In this document: piece by piece, positions 15,859 through 25,232 of the stretch
How positions within the stretch are numbered: position 1 is the stretch's first letter
How the letters are laid out: every line of letters begins with the position of its first letter
Source: Proteobacteria bacterium SG_bin4
GTDB lineage: Bacteria; Pseudomonadota; Gammaproteobacteria; Burkholderiales; Nitrosomonadaceae
Length of the DNA: 53,299 bases
Assembly (NCBI GenBank): GCA_002083395.1
Contig: LWDH01000005.1
Span: forward strand, 1-53,299
Direction: 5' to 3'
The notes under the pieces: model-generated
Databases searched by the model: none
Seen by the model: the letters and a program-made list of their open reading frames with translations, nothing else
What the model was told of the DNA's origin: nothing
Made by a program: the position numbers and the translations under genes

Positions 15859-17049
15859 ATGAAAATCCACGAATACCAAGCCAAAGAAATTTTACGAAAC
15901 TATGGGGTCGCAACGCCGCAAGGCATTGCGTGTTTCAGCGTTGATGAAGCGGTGAACGCGGCGAAGCAATTGGGCGGGGAAGTTTGGGCGGTGAAGGCGC
16001 AGATATACGCCGGCGGGCGCGGCAAGGGTGGCGGCGTGAAAGTGGCAAAGTCGCTGGACGAGGTGCGGCAGCGTGCCGGAGAGATTTTGGGAATGCGGCT
16101 GGTGACGCATCAAACCGGGCCGGAAGGACGGATCGTGCATCGCTTGTTCATCGAGCAAGGGGTGAAGATCGACAGGGAATACTATGCCGGCATGGTGGTC
16201 GACCGCCGCCAGCAGCGCGTGTGTTTGATGGCGAGTTCTGAAGGCGGAATGGACATTGAAAAAGTCGCGGCGGAGACGCCGGATAAGATTCACAAAGTGT
16301 TTATCGATCCGGTTGCGGGCTTGACGTCGGAGCAGGCGCAGGACATCGCACAGAAAATTGGCATTCCATCGCAATGCGTGCCGCAGGCAATCAGTTTGCT
16401 GCAAGGCTTGTACCGGGCATTCGATGAAACCGATGCGTCGCTGCTAGAAATCAATCCGCTCGGGCTGGTGAATGGCGATCAGGTGATGGCGCTCGATGCC
16501 AAGATGAATTTCGACGACAATGCGCTGTACCGCCATGCCGAAGTTGTTGCGCTACGCGATTTGGACGAAGAAGATCCGGTTGAGATCGAGGCGGCAAAGC
16601 ATGAGTTGTCGTATATTCCGCTCGACGGCAATATCGGTTGCTTGGTGAACGGTGCCGGCTTGGCGATGGCGACGATGGATATCATCAAACTGTACGGTGG
16701 CAATCCAGCGAATTTTCTCGATGTCGGCGGCGGCGCGACCACCGAGAAAGTGACCGAAGCCTTCAAATTAATGCTGCGCAATCCCAAATTGCAGGCGATT
16801 CTGGTGAATATTTTCGGCGGTATCATGAAATGCGACGTGATCGCCGAAGGCGTGGTCGCCGCAGCGCGCGAAGTGCAATTGACGGTGCCGCTGGTGGTGC
16901 GACTGGAAGGCACCAACGTCGATCTCGGCAAGAAAATTCTGGCCGATTCCGGTTTGCCGATCATTTCGGCGGCGGATATGGCCGATGCGGCGCAGAAGGC
17001 GGTGAATGCGGCGCAAGCGAAACCGTCTTCGTGCGGTTGCCAGAGTTAA
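15859..17049 (+). CDS. sucC: Succinyl-CoA synthetase beta subunit
   Basis: A 396-residue protein starting at ATG 15859 with GAGAGAGG upstream; a GTG at 15850 in frame is less likely. It is the ADP-forming beta subunit of the TCA-cycle enzyme that interconverts succinyl-CoA and succinate. The N-terminus MKIHEYQAKEILRNYGVATP, the ATP-grasp region YAGGRGKGGGVKVAKS, LEINPLGLV, and the C-terminal CoA-ligase segment VNGAGLAMATMDIIK and NFLDVGGGAT are typical. A short C-terminal tail, KPSSCGCQS, is unusual for the family. The sucD start lies 18 bases downstream. Malate-CoA ligase (mtkA) was considered, but the C-terminal half fits SucC better. Confidence 0.93.
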   Translation: MKIHEYQAKEILRNYGVATPQGIACFSVDEAVNAAKQLGGEVWAVKAQIYAGGRGKGGGVKVAKSLDEVRQRAGEILGMRLVTHQTGPEGRIVHRLFIEQGVKIDREYYAGMVVDRRQQRVCLMASSEGGMDIEKVAAETPDKIHKVFIDPVAGLTSEQAQDIAQKIGIPSQCVPQAISLLQGLYRAFDETDASLLEINPLGLVNGDQVMALDAKMNFDDNALYRHAEVVALRDLDEEDPVEIEAAKHELSYIPLDGNIGCLVNGAGLAMATMDIIKLYGGNPANFLDVGGGATTEKVTEAFKLMLRNPKLQAILVNIFGGIMKCDVIAEGVVAAAREVQLTVPLVVRLEGTNVDLGKKILADSGLPIISAADMADAAQKAVNAAQAKPSSCGCQS

Positions 17050-17067
17050 TCATTACAGGAGCGCAGC

Positions 17068-17943
17068 ATGTCTATTCTGATCAATCGCAACAGCCGTGTT
17101 CTCACCCAAGGTATCACCGGAAAAACCGGACAATTTCATACCCGCATGTGCCGCGATTATGCCTTTGGTAAGGAATGTTTCGTGGCTGGCGTGAATCCGC
17201 GCAAACCCGGTGAGGATTTCGAGGGTATTCCGGTGTTTGCCACCGTGAAGGAAGCGAAACAGCAAACCGGCGCAAACGTGTCGGTGATTTACGTGCCGCC
17301 GCCGTTTGCCGCTGCAGCGATCGACGAAGCGGTCGAAGCCGAGTTGGATTTGGTGATTTGCATCACCGAAGGCATTCCGGTGCGCGACATGATTCGTACG
17401 CGTTATCAAATGCAGGGCAAAAAAACCCGGCTGATCGGCCCGAATTGCCCCGGCATTATCACGCCGGACGAGCTTAAGATCGGCATCATGCCCGGTTATA
17501 TCCATAAAAAAGGCCGCATCGGCGTGGTGTCGCGCTCCGGCACGTTGACCTATGAAGCGGTGGCGCAATTGATGGCGCTGGGTCTTGGGCAATCGACTTG
17601 CATCGGGATCGGCGGCGATCCGGTCAATGGCTTGAAACACCTCGATGTGATGCAGTTATTCAACGATGACGAGGAAACCGATGCGGTGCTGATGGTTGGC
17701 GAGATCGGCGGCAGCGACGAAGAAGATTGCGCGCGCTGGATCAAAGACAACATGCGCAAGCCGGTGGTTGGTTTTATCGCCGGTGTGACTGCGCCGCCTG
17801 GTAAACGCATGGGACATGCCGGTGCGATCATTTCCGGCGGCAAGGGCACGGCGCAGGAAAAACTCGACGTGATGGAAGCCTGTGGTATCAAAGTCACCCG
17901 TAATCCCGCTGAAATGGGTAAATTGCTGAAGTCGGTTTTATAG
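17068..17943 (+). CDS. sucD: Succinyl-CoA synthetase alpha subunit
   Basis: A 291-residue protein. SucD binds CoA and carries the transient phosphohistidine; the active-site segment GHAGAIISGGKGTA is present near residue 250. The CoA-binding start MSILINRNSRVLTQGITGKTG and the segment GPNCPGIITP are also diagnostic. AGGAG precedes the ATG. With sucC it forms an operon, which the downstream lipoprotein gene may join (26-base gap). Confidence 0.96.
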   Translation: MSILINRNSRVLTQGITGKTGQFHTRMCRDYAFGKECFVAGVNPRKPGEDFEGIPVFATVKEAKQQTGANVSVIYVPPPFAAAAIDEAVEAELDLVICITEGIPVRDMIRTRYQMQGKKTRLIGPNCPGIITPDELKIGIMPGYIHKKGRIGVVSRSGTLTYEAVAQLMALGLGQSTCIGIGGDPVNGLKHLDVMQLFNDDEETDAVLMVGEIGGSDEEDCARWIKDNMRKPVVGFIAGVTAPPGKRMGHAGAIISGGKGTAQEKLDVMEACGIKVTRNPAEMGKLLKSVL

Positions 17944-17969
17944 TTTTTCAATTTTTTAAAGGCATTTTT

Positions 17970-18281
17970 ATGCGTTTTCGCTTATCGTTTGTCATTATTT
18001 CTCTCGCAATCATAGTTTCCGCGTGCAGCACCATACCTGGAAAACAACTACCGTTACCTGGTAAGAAACCGGAACGGCCTGCCGGTCCGCTGCCGCAAAG
18101 CGCTAAGCCCAAATACAACTTGACCGGTTATCCAGCGGAGGTGCAACAAGGGTATATCGACGGTTGCGAAACCGCCAAAAACACGAGTTGGGCATTCAAG
18201 GATCTCAACCGTTACGATAAAGACGATCAATACCGCATGGGTTGGGAAGATGGTTTTATGATGTGCAAGGGTAAGAAATAA
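17970..18281 (+). CDS. Small putative lipoprotein
   Basis: A 103-residue protein with a type II signal peptide ending IVSAC (lipobox cysteine 19). The mature part is Pro/Lys-rich at first and then a conserved-looking motif YIDGCETAKN with a later C in MMCKGKK, so the two cysteines may form a disulfide. The family is unknown. It lies between sucD and dacB, 13 bases before the dacB start, so it may be cotranscribed with the latter. Confidence 0.75.
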   Translation: MRFRLSFVIISLAIIVSACSTIPGKQLPLPGKKPERPAGPLPQSAKPKYNLTGYPAEVQQGYIDGCETAKNTSWAFKDLNRYDKDDQYRMGWEDGFMMCKGKK

Positions 18282-18294
18282 CTATTACATTCCA

Positions 18295-19737
18295 ATGATT
18301 GGTGTTAATTGGCGTTTTGGTTTACTGGTGTGGCTGATTATTTCAGCAATACCGGTTGCGGCTGCTGATTTACCGCTGACTGTCAAACAAAAGTTGCAGC
18401 AACTGGCGATTCCCGAATCGGCCATCGGGGTGTATGTACATGAAATCGGCGCGCGCGAGCCGCTATTGGCGGTCAATGCCGATACTGCCATGAATCCGGC
18501 ATCTGTGATGAAATTGCTGACGACGTATGCCGGATTGGAGTTGTTGGGACCGGCGTATACCTGGCCGACGATGTTGTACGCCGATGGTCCGATCATTGAC
18601 GGTGTATTGCACGGTGATCTGATCATCAAGGGCTATGGCGATCCAAAGCTGGATCTGGAGAATTTCTGGCTGCTGATTCACCGCTTGCGTCAAACCGGTT
18701 TGCACGAAATTAAAGGGAATCTGGTGCTGGATAACAGCCATTACGCGATCCCAAACGATGATCCGGGTGATTTTGACGGGCAGCCTTACCGTACCTACAA
18801 CATCATTCCGGAGGCTTTGCTGGTCAATTACCGCACATCGACTATTCATCTATTTCCGCAACCCGAGAAAAATGCGGTGCGAGTGGTCATTGATCCGCTG
18901 CCGGATTCGATCCAGGTTCAAAATCATTTGAAATTGACCCAGGGCGCATGCGGCGATTGGCAAAATGCGATGACGATCGACGTGTTGGCCGATAAGAATA
19001 ATGACAACAATTTTACCGTGGTGCTGAGAGGCAATTTTTCCCGTCACTGCGGCAAGCAATCGTACATGCTGAGTTTGCAGAAAAGTGCGATTTACACGCG
19101 CGATTTGTTTAAACGCTTGTGGGCGCAGCAAGGCGGCTTGTTTCACGGCGATGTAAAGGTCGAAAGGGCGCCATCCGGGTTAACGCCGCTAAAAATTTAT
19201 CAGTCGCCGCCACTGGCGGAGATTGTTCGCGGTATCAACAAATTCAGCAATAACATTGCCGCGCGGCAACTGTATTTGGCGTTGGGTACGGGCGATGCCG
19301 TGGCGATTAATTCTCCTGCGACGTTGACGAAATCGGATGAAGCCATCCGGCAGTGGCTGGCGCGTAAACAGTTAAATTTTCCGGAGCTTGTGATTGAAAA
19401 CGGCTCTGGACTATCGCGCAGGGAGCGTATCAGCACCCGGCATATGGGGCAATTGCTGTTGGCTGCATTCAATAGCTCGGTTATGCCGGAATTTATGTCA
19501 TCGATGCCGATTGCGGCGGTCGATGGCACCTTGAGAAACCGGTTCACCGGAACAGCGGTAAAAGGCCTGGCGCATATGAAAACCGGTGCGCTCAATAATG
19601 TGCGTGCGTTGGCGGGGTATGTGCTGGATCAAGCCGGACGACGTTTCGTCGTCGTGTTTATTGTGAATCATGAGCAGGCCGGGCAATCCCGAATCGCCAT
19701 GGATGCTTTGGTGCAATGGCTTTACAGCCGATCTTAA
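18295..19737 (+). CDS. dacB: D-alanyl-D-alanine carboxypeptidase/endopeptidase (PBP4 type)
   Basis: A 480-residue periplasmic protein, close to E. coli DacB (477). A signal peptide covers about 1-23. The three penicillin-binding motifs are present: SVMK (Ser70, Lys73), SNN in NKFSNNIAARQ, and KTG in MKTGALNN. A long insertion between the SxxK and SxN motifs is characteristic of this S13 peptidase family. It trims D-Ala and cleaves peptidoglycan cross-links. The ATG follows the lipoprotein stop by 13 bases, and a ribosome binding site is not obvious. Confidence 0.93.
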   Translation: MIGVNWRFGLLVWLIISAIPVAAADLPLTVKQKLQQLAIPESAIGVYVHEIGAREPLLAVNADTAMNPASVMKLLTTYAGLELLGPAYTWPTMLYADGPIIDGVLHGDLIIKGYGDPKLDLENFWLLIHRLRQTGLHEIKGNLVLDNSHYAIPNDDPGDFDGQPYRTYNIIPEALLVNYRTSTIHLFPQPEKNAVRVVIDPLPDSIQVQNHLKLTQGACGDWQNAMTIDVLADKNNDNNFTVVLRGNFSRHCGKQSYMLSLQKSAIYTRDLFKRLWAQQGGLFHGDVKVERAPSGLTPLKIYQSPPLAEIVRGINKFSNNIAARQLYLALGTGDAVAINSPATLTKSDEAIRQWLARKQLNFPELVIENGSGLSRRERISTRHMGQLLLAAFNSSVMPEFMSSMPIAAVDGTLRNRFTGTAVKGLAHMKTGALNNVRALAGYVLDQAGRRFVVVFIVNHEQAGQSRIAMDALVQWLYSRS

Positions 19738-19861
19738 TGTCCCTGAGACTAACAGGCCTATTGATTCCAATTTCTTTTCGGCGTAGAGTGCATGCTCAAG
19801 GTAGATGATCTATTTTGAAATCAGGTGAATCCCTTCAATCTCAGCTTGAGGAGTACACAAA

Positions 19862-20452
19862 ATGATGAATGAATATAAATCCCTCGCCGTTCAATATCTG
19901 TCCGGAACTGTCCATATCTCCCGCCCCTTACCGCCCAATCCGGTGACGTTCGATTCTCCCGCCGTGGAAGTCATGACGGATTTGCGTTCCATTCACGCAG
20001 CGGTCATTACGCCAAGCACTCCGATGGAAATTGCCAATACTTATATGATGCAGCGTGGTGTGCGGACATTGCTGGTCATGAGCAATGACAACACGCTGGC
20101 CGGAATTATTACGGCTACCGATATTCTTGGTGAGAAACCGATGCGTTTTATTCAGGAACGCGGCGTGAAGCACAATGAAATTCTGGTGATGGATATCATG
20201 ACTCCGCTGGATAAACTGGAAGCGATTTCCCTGGAGGAAGTGATGCATGCGCGAGTCGGTAATGTTGTTGCCAGTCTGCGCGAAAGCGGCCGGTTGCATG
20301 CATTGGTGATCGATGACTATACCATCGGTCTACCGAGGATTTGTGGCATCTTTTCCTGGACTCAAATTGAAAAGCAGCTTGGCATGATGATTCCGCAAAA
20401 CAATGTGGCGAAGAGTTTCGCTGAAATTGAATCAACATTGATTGCAAGCTGA
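19862..20452 (+). CDS. CBS-domain protein
   Basis: A 196-residue cytoplasmic protein with AGGAG ahead of tandem ATGs. Two CBS domains are visible, one at about 45-105 (AVITPSTPMEIANTYMMQRG, VMSNDNTLAGIITATDILGE) and one at about 120-180 (VMDIMTPLDKLEAISL, LHALVIDDY, GIFSWTQIEKQ). CBS pairs usually bind adenosyl ligands such as AMP or ATP. There is no catalytic domain, so it is a stand-alone sensor or a regulator of another protein. Its neighbours give no direct clue. It is followed by the bidirectional hairpin at 20478-20512. Confidence 0.85.
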   Translation: MMNEYKSLAVQYLSGTVHISRPLPPNPVTFDSPAVEVMTDLRSIHAAVITPSTPMEIANTYMMQRGVRTLLVMSNDNTLAGIITATDILGEKPMRFIQERGVKHNEILVMDIMTPLDKLEAISLEEVMHARVGNVVASLRESGRLHALVIDDYTIGLPRICGIFSWTQIEKQLGMMIPQNNVAKSFAEIESTLIAS

Positions 20453-20477
20453 CAAGGGATGCCGAAACCGATTAATT

Positions 20478-20512
20478 AGCCAGTCCATGGTTTGACTGTG
20501 GACTGGCTTTCT
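20478..20512. terminator. Bidirectional terminator
   Basis: AGCCAGTCCA (20478-20487) pairs perfectly with TGGACTGGCT (20499-20508), followed by TTCTAAAAG. It lies between the convergent CBS gene and trpE and can serve both. Confidence 0.85.
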
Positions 20513-20559
20513 AAAAGTTATGATGCGGACGGGAATCGTTGACTCAGTTACAGTCTGAT

Positions 20560-22032
20560 TTAAATTTTACTGTCGAGCCCGTTTTCAGCAAGTTCTGCGG
20601 CGCGTAACACCGCTTTGGCTTTGTTCTGCGTTTCCACCCACTCGTTTTGCGGCACTGAATCGGCGACAATGCCCGCACCTGCCTGCACATGCAGCATGCC
20701 GTCTTTGATGACGCCGGTGCGGATGGCAATCGCTAAGTCCATGTCGCCATTAAATCCGAGATATCCCACGGCGCCGGCGTAGACGCCACGCTTGGAGACT
20801 TCCAGTTCGTCGATGATTTCCATGGCCCGGACTTTTGGTGCGCCGCTGACCGTCCCAGCCGGAAAGGTGGCGCGCAATACGTCGATGGCGCTTAATCCGG
20901 GTTTCAGCTTGCCTTCGACATTCGAAACGATGTGCATGACATGCGAGTAGTTTTCAATTTGCATTTTTTCAGTCACTTTGACAGTGCCGGTTTGCGCAAC
21001 ACGGCCAATGTCGTTGCGCCCCAGATCCATCAACATCACATGTTCTGCAATTTCTTTCGGATCCGCCAATAAATCGGCTGCCAGTTCGGCATCTTCCTGC
21101 GGATTTTTGCCGCGTGGACGGGTGCCGGCAATCGGCCGGACAGTGACGGTATCGCTTTCCAGGCGCACCAAAATTTCCGGAGAAGCGCCGACGACATGAA
21201 AATCGTTGAAATGATAGAAAAACATGTAAGGCGATGGGTTGAGACTGCGCAAGGAACGGTACAACGCCAGCGGCGAAGCGCGATACGGTTTACTGGTGCG
21301 TTGCGACAGCACCACTTGCATGATGTCGCCGTCATAGATGTAGCGTTTAGCCCGTTCCACGGCGGCCTTAAATTCCGCTTCCGGAAATTCGGAGACGGCA
21401 GCGGCTGAAGCAACCGTTTCTTCAGAGGGAATAGTGACCGGTTGGCGTAATTGTGCGAGTAATGCTTTCAAGCGGTCGCGGCCAGCCTGGTAAGCGTTTG
21501 CATTCGCTGGATCGACATACACGATCAGATACAATTTGCCGGAGAGATTGTCGACGACAGCCAACTCCTCTGACAACAGCAGCAACATATCCGGGGTGTT
21601 CAAACAATCCGGCTTGGCATGCCCTTTAAGCTTGTGCTCGATATATCGCACGGTATCGTAAGAGAAATAACCGGCTAACCCGCCGCGAAAGCGTGATTTT
21701 CCGGCGGGGCATGGCGCCGCTTTGAACTGCGCCAAATAAGATTCGACAAAAGCCAGCGGATCGGTCGCGGCGACCGTTTCCGATAGATTCTGATGAATCG
21801 TGGTAATTTGATTGTCGCGGGCTTCAATGCGAGTTGTTGCCGGCAGGCCGATGATTGAGAAGCGGCCGAACCGCTCGCCGCCTTGCACCGACTCCAGCAG
21901 GTATGAATAGGGCTGATTGGCCAGTTTCAGATAGATCGATAAAGGCGTATCGAGATCGGCGAATGTTTCAAGAATAACCGGAATACGGTTAAATCCTTGC
22001 CGCGCGAGGTCATCAAATTCTGCTTCGGTCAT
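20560..22032 (-). CDS. trpE: Anthranilate synthase component I
   Basis: A 490-residue enzyme that converts chorismate to anthranilate, the first step of tryptophan synthesis. The feedback-inhibition motif LLES (residues 45-48) is intact, as are the catalytic-domain segments IAGTRPRGK, LLADPKEIAEHVMLMDLGRN, SHVMHIVSNVEGKL and GTVSGAPKVRAMEII. The start follows the gph stop by 2 bases, completing rpe-gph-trpE, a gene order well known in betaproteobacteria. The usual trpG, trpD and trpC are not downstream; the unit ends at the terminator, so the partner glutamine amidotransferase must be elsewhere. Confidence 0.97.
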   Translation of the reverse strand: MTEAEFDDLARQGFNRIPVILETFADLDTPLSIYLKLANQPYSYLLESVQGGERFGRFSIIGLPATTRIEARDNQITTIHQNLSETVAATDPLAFVESYLAQFKAAPCPAGKSRFRGGLAGYFSYDTVRYIEHKLKGHAKPDCLNTPDMLLLLSEELAVVDNLSGKLYLIVYVDPANANAYQAGRDRLKALLAQLRQPVTIPSEETVASAAAVSEFPEAEFKAAVERAKRYIYDGDIMQVVLSQRTSKPYRASPLALYRSLRSLNPSPYMFFYHFNDFHVVGASPEILVRLESDTVTVRPIAGTRPRGKNPQEDAELAADLLADPKEIAEHVMLMDLGRNDIGRVAQTGTVKVTEKMQIENYSHVMHIVSNVEGKLKPGLSAIDVLRATFPAGTVSGAPKVRAMEIIDELEVSKRGVYAGAVGYLGFNGDMDLAIAIRTGVIKDGMLHVQAGAGIVADSVPQNEWVETQNKAKAVLRAAELAENGLDSKI

Positions 22033-22034
22033 TT

Positions 22035-22763
22035 CTAGGATGATTTTTTAATCAATTTCGCCGCATCCACGATGGATTCCACGATTGCATCGCAATCCAG
22101 TTCATAAACATTGCGCCCTTCATTGTAACCATAGGTTACGCAAAACACATGGCAACCGGCGGCTCTGGCTGCGATCGCATCATTTAACGAGTCGCCGATC
22201 AACAGTGCTTCGTTGGGTTGTGCGCCAAAATGCTGGCAAATGTGCGTGAGCGGCATCGGATCGGGCTTCTTTTTCGGTAAGCTGTCGCCGGATAGAACGA
22301 TTTCAAATTGATCGTACAGCCCGGTCGCCCGTAGCAGCGGAATGGTAAACGCCTCTGCCTTATTGGTGATGCAGGCCAATCGGAAACCGGCTTGCTGCAA
22401 CACTTTAACGCCTTCAACCACCCCCGGGTAGGGGTGAGTATTCAAGCTCAAATTATCCGCGTAATGCTTTTCGTAAATCGGCAGTGCTTTGGCAAACAAG
22501 GCTGCATCGGGTTCACCGTCGAGCTCGCCGGTCAAGGTACGCTTGACCAGCTTCTGTATGCCTTTTCCGATATAGGAACGGATGGTCTCGGTCGATTGTT
22601 CCGGCATTCCCAAATCCTTGAGCATCAGATTGGCGGACAATGCGAGGTCATCCGCGGTGTTCAGCAATGTACCGTCCAGATCGATCATGATTACCTTGAC
22701 CGCAATCGGGAAATCGGTTTTCTTGGATGATGCCGCGGTGTTGAAAGAAAAACTTTGGTTCAT
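22035..22763 (-). CDS. gph: Phosphoglycolate phosphatase
   Basis: A 242-residue HAD-superfamily phosphatase. The motif-I DLDGT has Asp28 as nucleophile and Asp30 as acid; motif II (CITNKAEAF) and motif III (KKKPDPMPL, GDSLNDAIAARAAG) are present. It dephosphorylates 2-phosphoglycolate, relevant in an autotroph that runs RuBisCO oxygenation. It is 35 bases downstream of rpe and nearly abuts trpE. The N-terminal 20 residues extend beyond the E. coli protein, and a later start is possible. Confidence 0.93.
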   Translation of the reverse strand: MNQSFSFNTAASSKKTDFPIAVKVIMIDLDGTLLNTADDLALSANLMLKDLGMPEQSTETIRSYIGKGIQKLVKRTLTGELDGEPDAALFAKALPIYEKHYADNLSLNTHPYPGVVEGVKVLQQAGFRLACITNKAEAFTIPLLRATGLYDQFEIVLSGDSLPKKKPDPMPLTHICQHFGAQPNEALLIGDSLNDAIAARAAGCHVFCVTYGYNEGRNVYELDCDAIVESIVDAAKLIKKSS

Positions 22764-22798
22764 GAACGTGTAAATAGTGGCAATTGATACGAAAGATT

Positions 22799-23482
22799 TT
22801 ATTTGACTTTGGCTAATTCAGCGCGAAACGCAGCCACAATGCTATCGTAGCGATGCGGATCCGAGTCTTTGCCAGCCTGATAAATAGCCGATCCGGCAAC
22901 AAACGTGTCGGCGCCGGCGCGTGCGATTTCAGCGATATTGTCAACTTTCACACCGCCATCAATTTCCAGCAGGATGTTGTTATTGCCGCTGTCATCCAAC
23001 CGTTTTCTGACAGCGCGTAATTTGTTTAACGCTTCCGGAATGAATTTTTGACCGCCAAAACCGGGATTGACCGACATGATCAGAATCAAATCCAGTTTGT
23101 CGAGCACATGATCCAAATAAGATAGCGGTGTCGCCGGATTAAACACCAAGCCGGCTTTACAACCTTGTTCCTTGATCAGACCAATGGTGCGGTCAATATG
23201 GTTGGATGCTTCCGGGTGAAAGGAGATAATGTTGGCGCCGGCTTTGGCAAAATCGGGGATAATGCGATCAACCGGTTCAACCATCAAGTGTACGTCGATG
23301 ATGGCATCGGTGACGGGGCGAATGGCTTCGCATACCAAAGGGCCGATCGTCAAATTGGGTACATAGTGGTTGTCCATTACATCAAAATGGACAATATCTG
23401 CGCCTGAAGCGATAACATCGGTGATTTCCTGACCGAGTTTGGCAAAATTGGCGGACAGAATGCTGGGTGCTAAGCGAAACAT
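22799..23482 (-). CDS. rpe: Ribulose-phosphate 3-epimerase
   Basis: A 227-residue TIM-barrel enzyme starting MFRLAPSILSANFAKLG at ATG 23482. An upstream in-frame ATG at 23554 adds non-family sequence and was rejected. The metal-site segments HFDVMDNHYVPNLT, DVHLMVEPVD, MSVNPGFGGQKFI and EIDGGV are all present. It interconverts ribulose-5-P and xylulose-5-P in the Calvin cycle and pentose phosphate pathway. AGAGG lies upstream of the chosen start. It is the first gene of the rpe-gph-trpE unit and diverges from apaG. Confidence 0.96.
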   Translation of the reverse strand: MFRLAPSILSANFAKLGQEITDVIASGADIVHFDVMDNHYVPNLTIGPLVCEAIRPVTDAIIDVHLMVEPVDRIIPDFAKAGANIISFHPEASNHIDRTIGLIKEQGCKAGLVFNPATPLSYLDHVLDKLDLILIMSVNPGFGGQKFIPEALNKLRAVRKRLDDSGNNNILLEIDGGVKVDNIAEIARAGADTFVAGSAIYQAGKDSDPHRYDSIVAAFRAELAKVK

Positions 23483-23643
23483 GAAAAACCTCTCAATTGA
23501 AATCAAATTGTTTATTTTAACCTTAATTGGCCGGTTGCGCGTGAAAGAGTGCAAGCGGATATGAATTTCATCCGGTTAATCCGTTTTTTTATCTTTTCTT
23601 GGTACACTATTTAAAAGAACGCGCTAATAGCAGGGATAAACAT

Positions 23644-24027
23644 ATGTCCGATGATAAGAAATACGAAATAGAGATTACTGTCCGAACCGCCTACTTACCT
23701 GACCAATCGGATGAGGAAGCCGATCGGCATGTGTTCGCTTATACCATCACGATTGCCAATAATGGCACGGTTGCCACACAATTAATCAGCCGGCATTGGA
23801 TCATCAATAATGGCGATGGCACGACACAGGAAGTGCGGGGGTTGGATGTCGTCGGCGAGCAACCGCTGCTTAAACCCGGCGATAGCTTTGAATACACTAG
23901 CGGAACAGTGATTTCAACATCGGTTGGCTCGATGAAAGGCAGTTATCAGATGGCTGCTGAAGATGGCGTGCATTTTGATGTAGCCATCCCGGAATTCATA
24001 TTGAGTGTGCCCAGGACGTTACATTAA
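23644..24027 (+). CDS. apaG: ApaG (DUF525) protein
   Basis: A 127-residue protein starting at ATG 23644 (MSDDKKYEIEITVRTAYLP). The family signature is clear: FAYTITIANNGTVATQLISR, HWIINNGDG and the loop LKPGDSFEYTSG with GSMKGSYQM. ApaG is a single immunoglobulin-like beta-sandwich; its role is uncertain, though the gene is linked to Ap4A metabolism and Co2+/Mg2+ phenotypes in enterobacteria. Next to divergent rpe, as in many betaproteobacteria. The in-frame TTG-type extension upstream was rejected as unconserved. Confidence 0.95.
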   Translation: MSDDKKYEIEITVRTAYLPDQSDEEADRHVFAYTITIANNGTVATQLISRHWIINNGDGTTQEVRGLDVVGEQPLLKPGDSFEYTSGTVISTSVGSMKGSYQMAAEDGVHFDVAIPEFILSVPRTLH

Positions 24028-24083
24028 AACGACCAATGGCTGGTTGATTCTAGGTTTGATGACTGCATTGCATAGTTGCTTCG

Positions 24084-24788
24084 ATGACTGGCACGCTCTA
24101 TCTAATCCCATCACCCATTAGCCAGGAAAGTATCGCTTGGGTGTTGCCGACGGCCGTGCAACAATGCGTGGCCGGACTGAGTCATTTTATCGTGGAGCAT
24201 CCCAAAACCGCGCGGCAATTTCTCAAGCAAATCGGTTGCAAGCAGCCACTACAGGCATTGCAGATGCAAATACTCAATGAACATACTTCCAGTAAAGATT
24301 TACCGGAACTGCTCAGGCCATTATTGGCGGGTAACGATGTGGGGTTGTTATCAGAAGCCGGTTGTCCGGCAGTGGCCGATCCTGGCGCGGAATTGATCCG
24401 CTTGGCGCATAAACATAGCATTCCCGTAACGCCTTTGGTCGGACCTTCCTCTATTATACTGGCACTGATGGCATCGGGCTTGAATGGTCAGCGATTTGCT
24501 TTTCATGGCTATCTGCCGGTCGAGAGTGCTGCGAGGGTTCAGAAAATCATGGAATTGGAAAAGCTATCGTCTAGTCTGCAACAAACGCAGATTTTTATCG
24601 AAGCGCCGTACCGTAATCAGAAATTACTGGAACAATTGGTGAATGTATGCCGTGATACGACCGATTTATGCATCGCCAGTCATCTTACGTTTTCCAGCGA
24701 GTTGATTGCGACCAAGCCGGTCAGGGAGTGGCGTAAGTGCCTGCCGGATATTAACAAAATACCGGCCATTTTTTTATTGTACGGCTAG
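24084..24788 (+). CDS. RsmI-like SAM-dependent methyltransferase
   Basis: A 234-residue protein of the tetrapyrrole-methylase/RsmI superfamily. It starts with LYLIPSPISQESIAWVLP and has GLLSEAGCPAVADPGAELI and VTPLVGPSSIILALMASGLNGQRFAFHGYLP, as RsmI does. It lacks the start typical of true RsmI (G-TLYVVATPIGNL) and is shorter (RsmI is about 285). It matches the shorter paralogue common in beta- and gammaproteobacteria. True RsmI methylates C1402 of 16S rRNA; whether this paralogue acts on rRNA is unknown. Downstream of apaG. Confidence 0.85.
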   Translation: MTGTLYLIPSPISQESIAWVLPTAVQQCVAGLSHFIVEHPKTARQFLKQIGCKQPLQALQMQILNEHTSSKDLPELLRPLLAGNDVGLLSEAGCPAVADPGAELIRLAHKHSIPVTPLVGPSSIILALMASGLNGQRFAFHGYLPVESAARVQKIMELEKLSSSLQQTQIFIEAPYRNQKLLEQLVNVCRDTTDLCIASHLTFSSELIATKPVREWRKCLPDINKIPAIFLLYG

Positions 24789-24836
24789 GAGGTATCAAGG
24801 CTTCTGCTGGCCGTAGTCGGCTGTTCGAAATACAGA

Positions 24837-25232
24837 TTACTGAGCCGGGAGTTTTTTCTGGATAAATTCTATCTTGTAGCCATCCGGGTCCTCGATAAAC
24901 GCAATCACTGTTGTGCCATGCTTCATCGGCCCGGCTTCACGGGTAACCTTGCCGCCCAGTTTTTTTGCGTTTTCGCAGGCCTGATAGGCATCATCGACTT
25001 CAATGGCAATATGGCCGTAGCCTTCTCCCAGATTATACGAAGCAGTATCCCAATTGTGCGTCAATTCCAGAACAGCGCCGCTGGCTTCATCTTGAAAGCC
25101 AACGAAAGCAAGTGTAAACCTGCCGTCAGGATAATCTTTGCGGCGCAATAGCTTCATCCCTAACACTTGGGTATAGAAAGCTAGGGATTTTTCAAGATTG
25201 CCGACACGCAGCATGGTATGCAGAATGCGCAT
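24837..25232 (-). CDS. gloA: Lactoylglutathione lyase (glyoxalase I)
   Basis: A 131-residue single-chain glyoxalase I. It converts the methylglyoxal-glutathione adduct to S-lactoylglutathione. The metal ligands can be placed at His5 (MRILHTM), Glu in AVLELTHNW, His in GYGHIAIEV and Glu in GYKIEFI, the E. coli Ni2+-type arrangement. Its ATG abuts the rubredoxin stop, so the two genes form a rubredoxin-gloA unit. Confidence 0.95.
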   Translation of the reverse strand: MRILHTMLRVGNLEKSLAFYTQVLGMKLLRRKDYPDGRFTLAFVGFQDEASGAVLELTHNWDTASYNLGEGYGHIAIEVDDAYQACENAKKLGGKVTREAGPMKHGTTVIAFIEDPDGYKIEFIQKKLPAQ

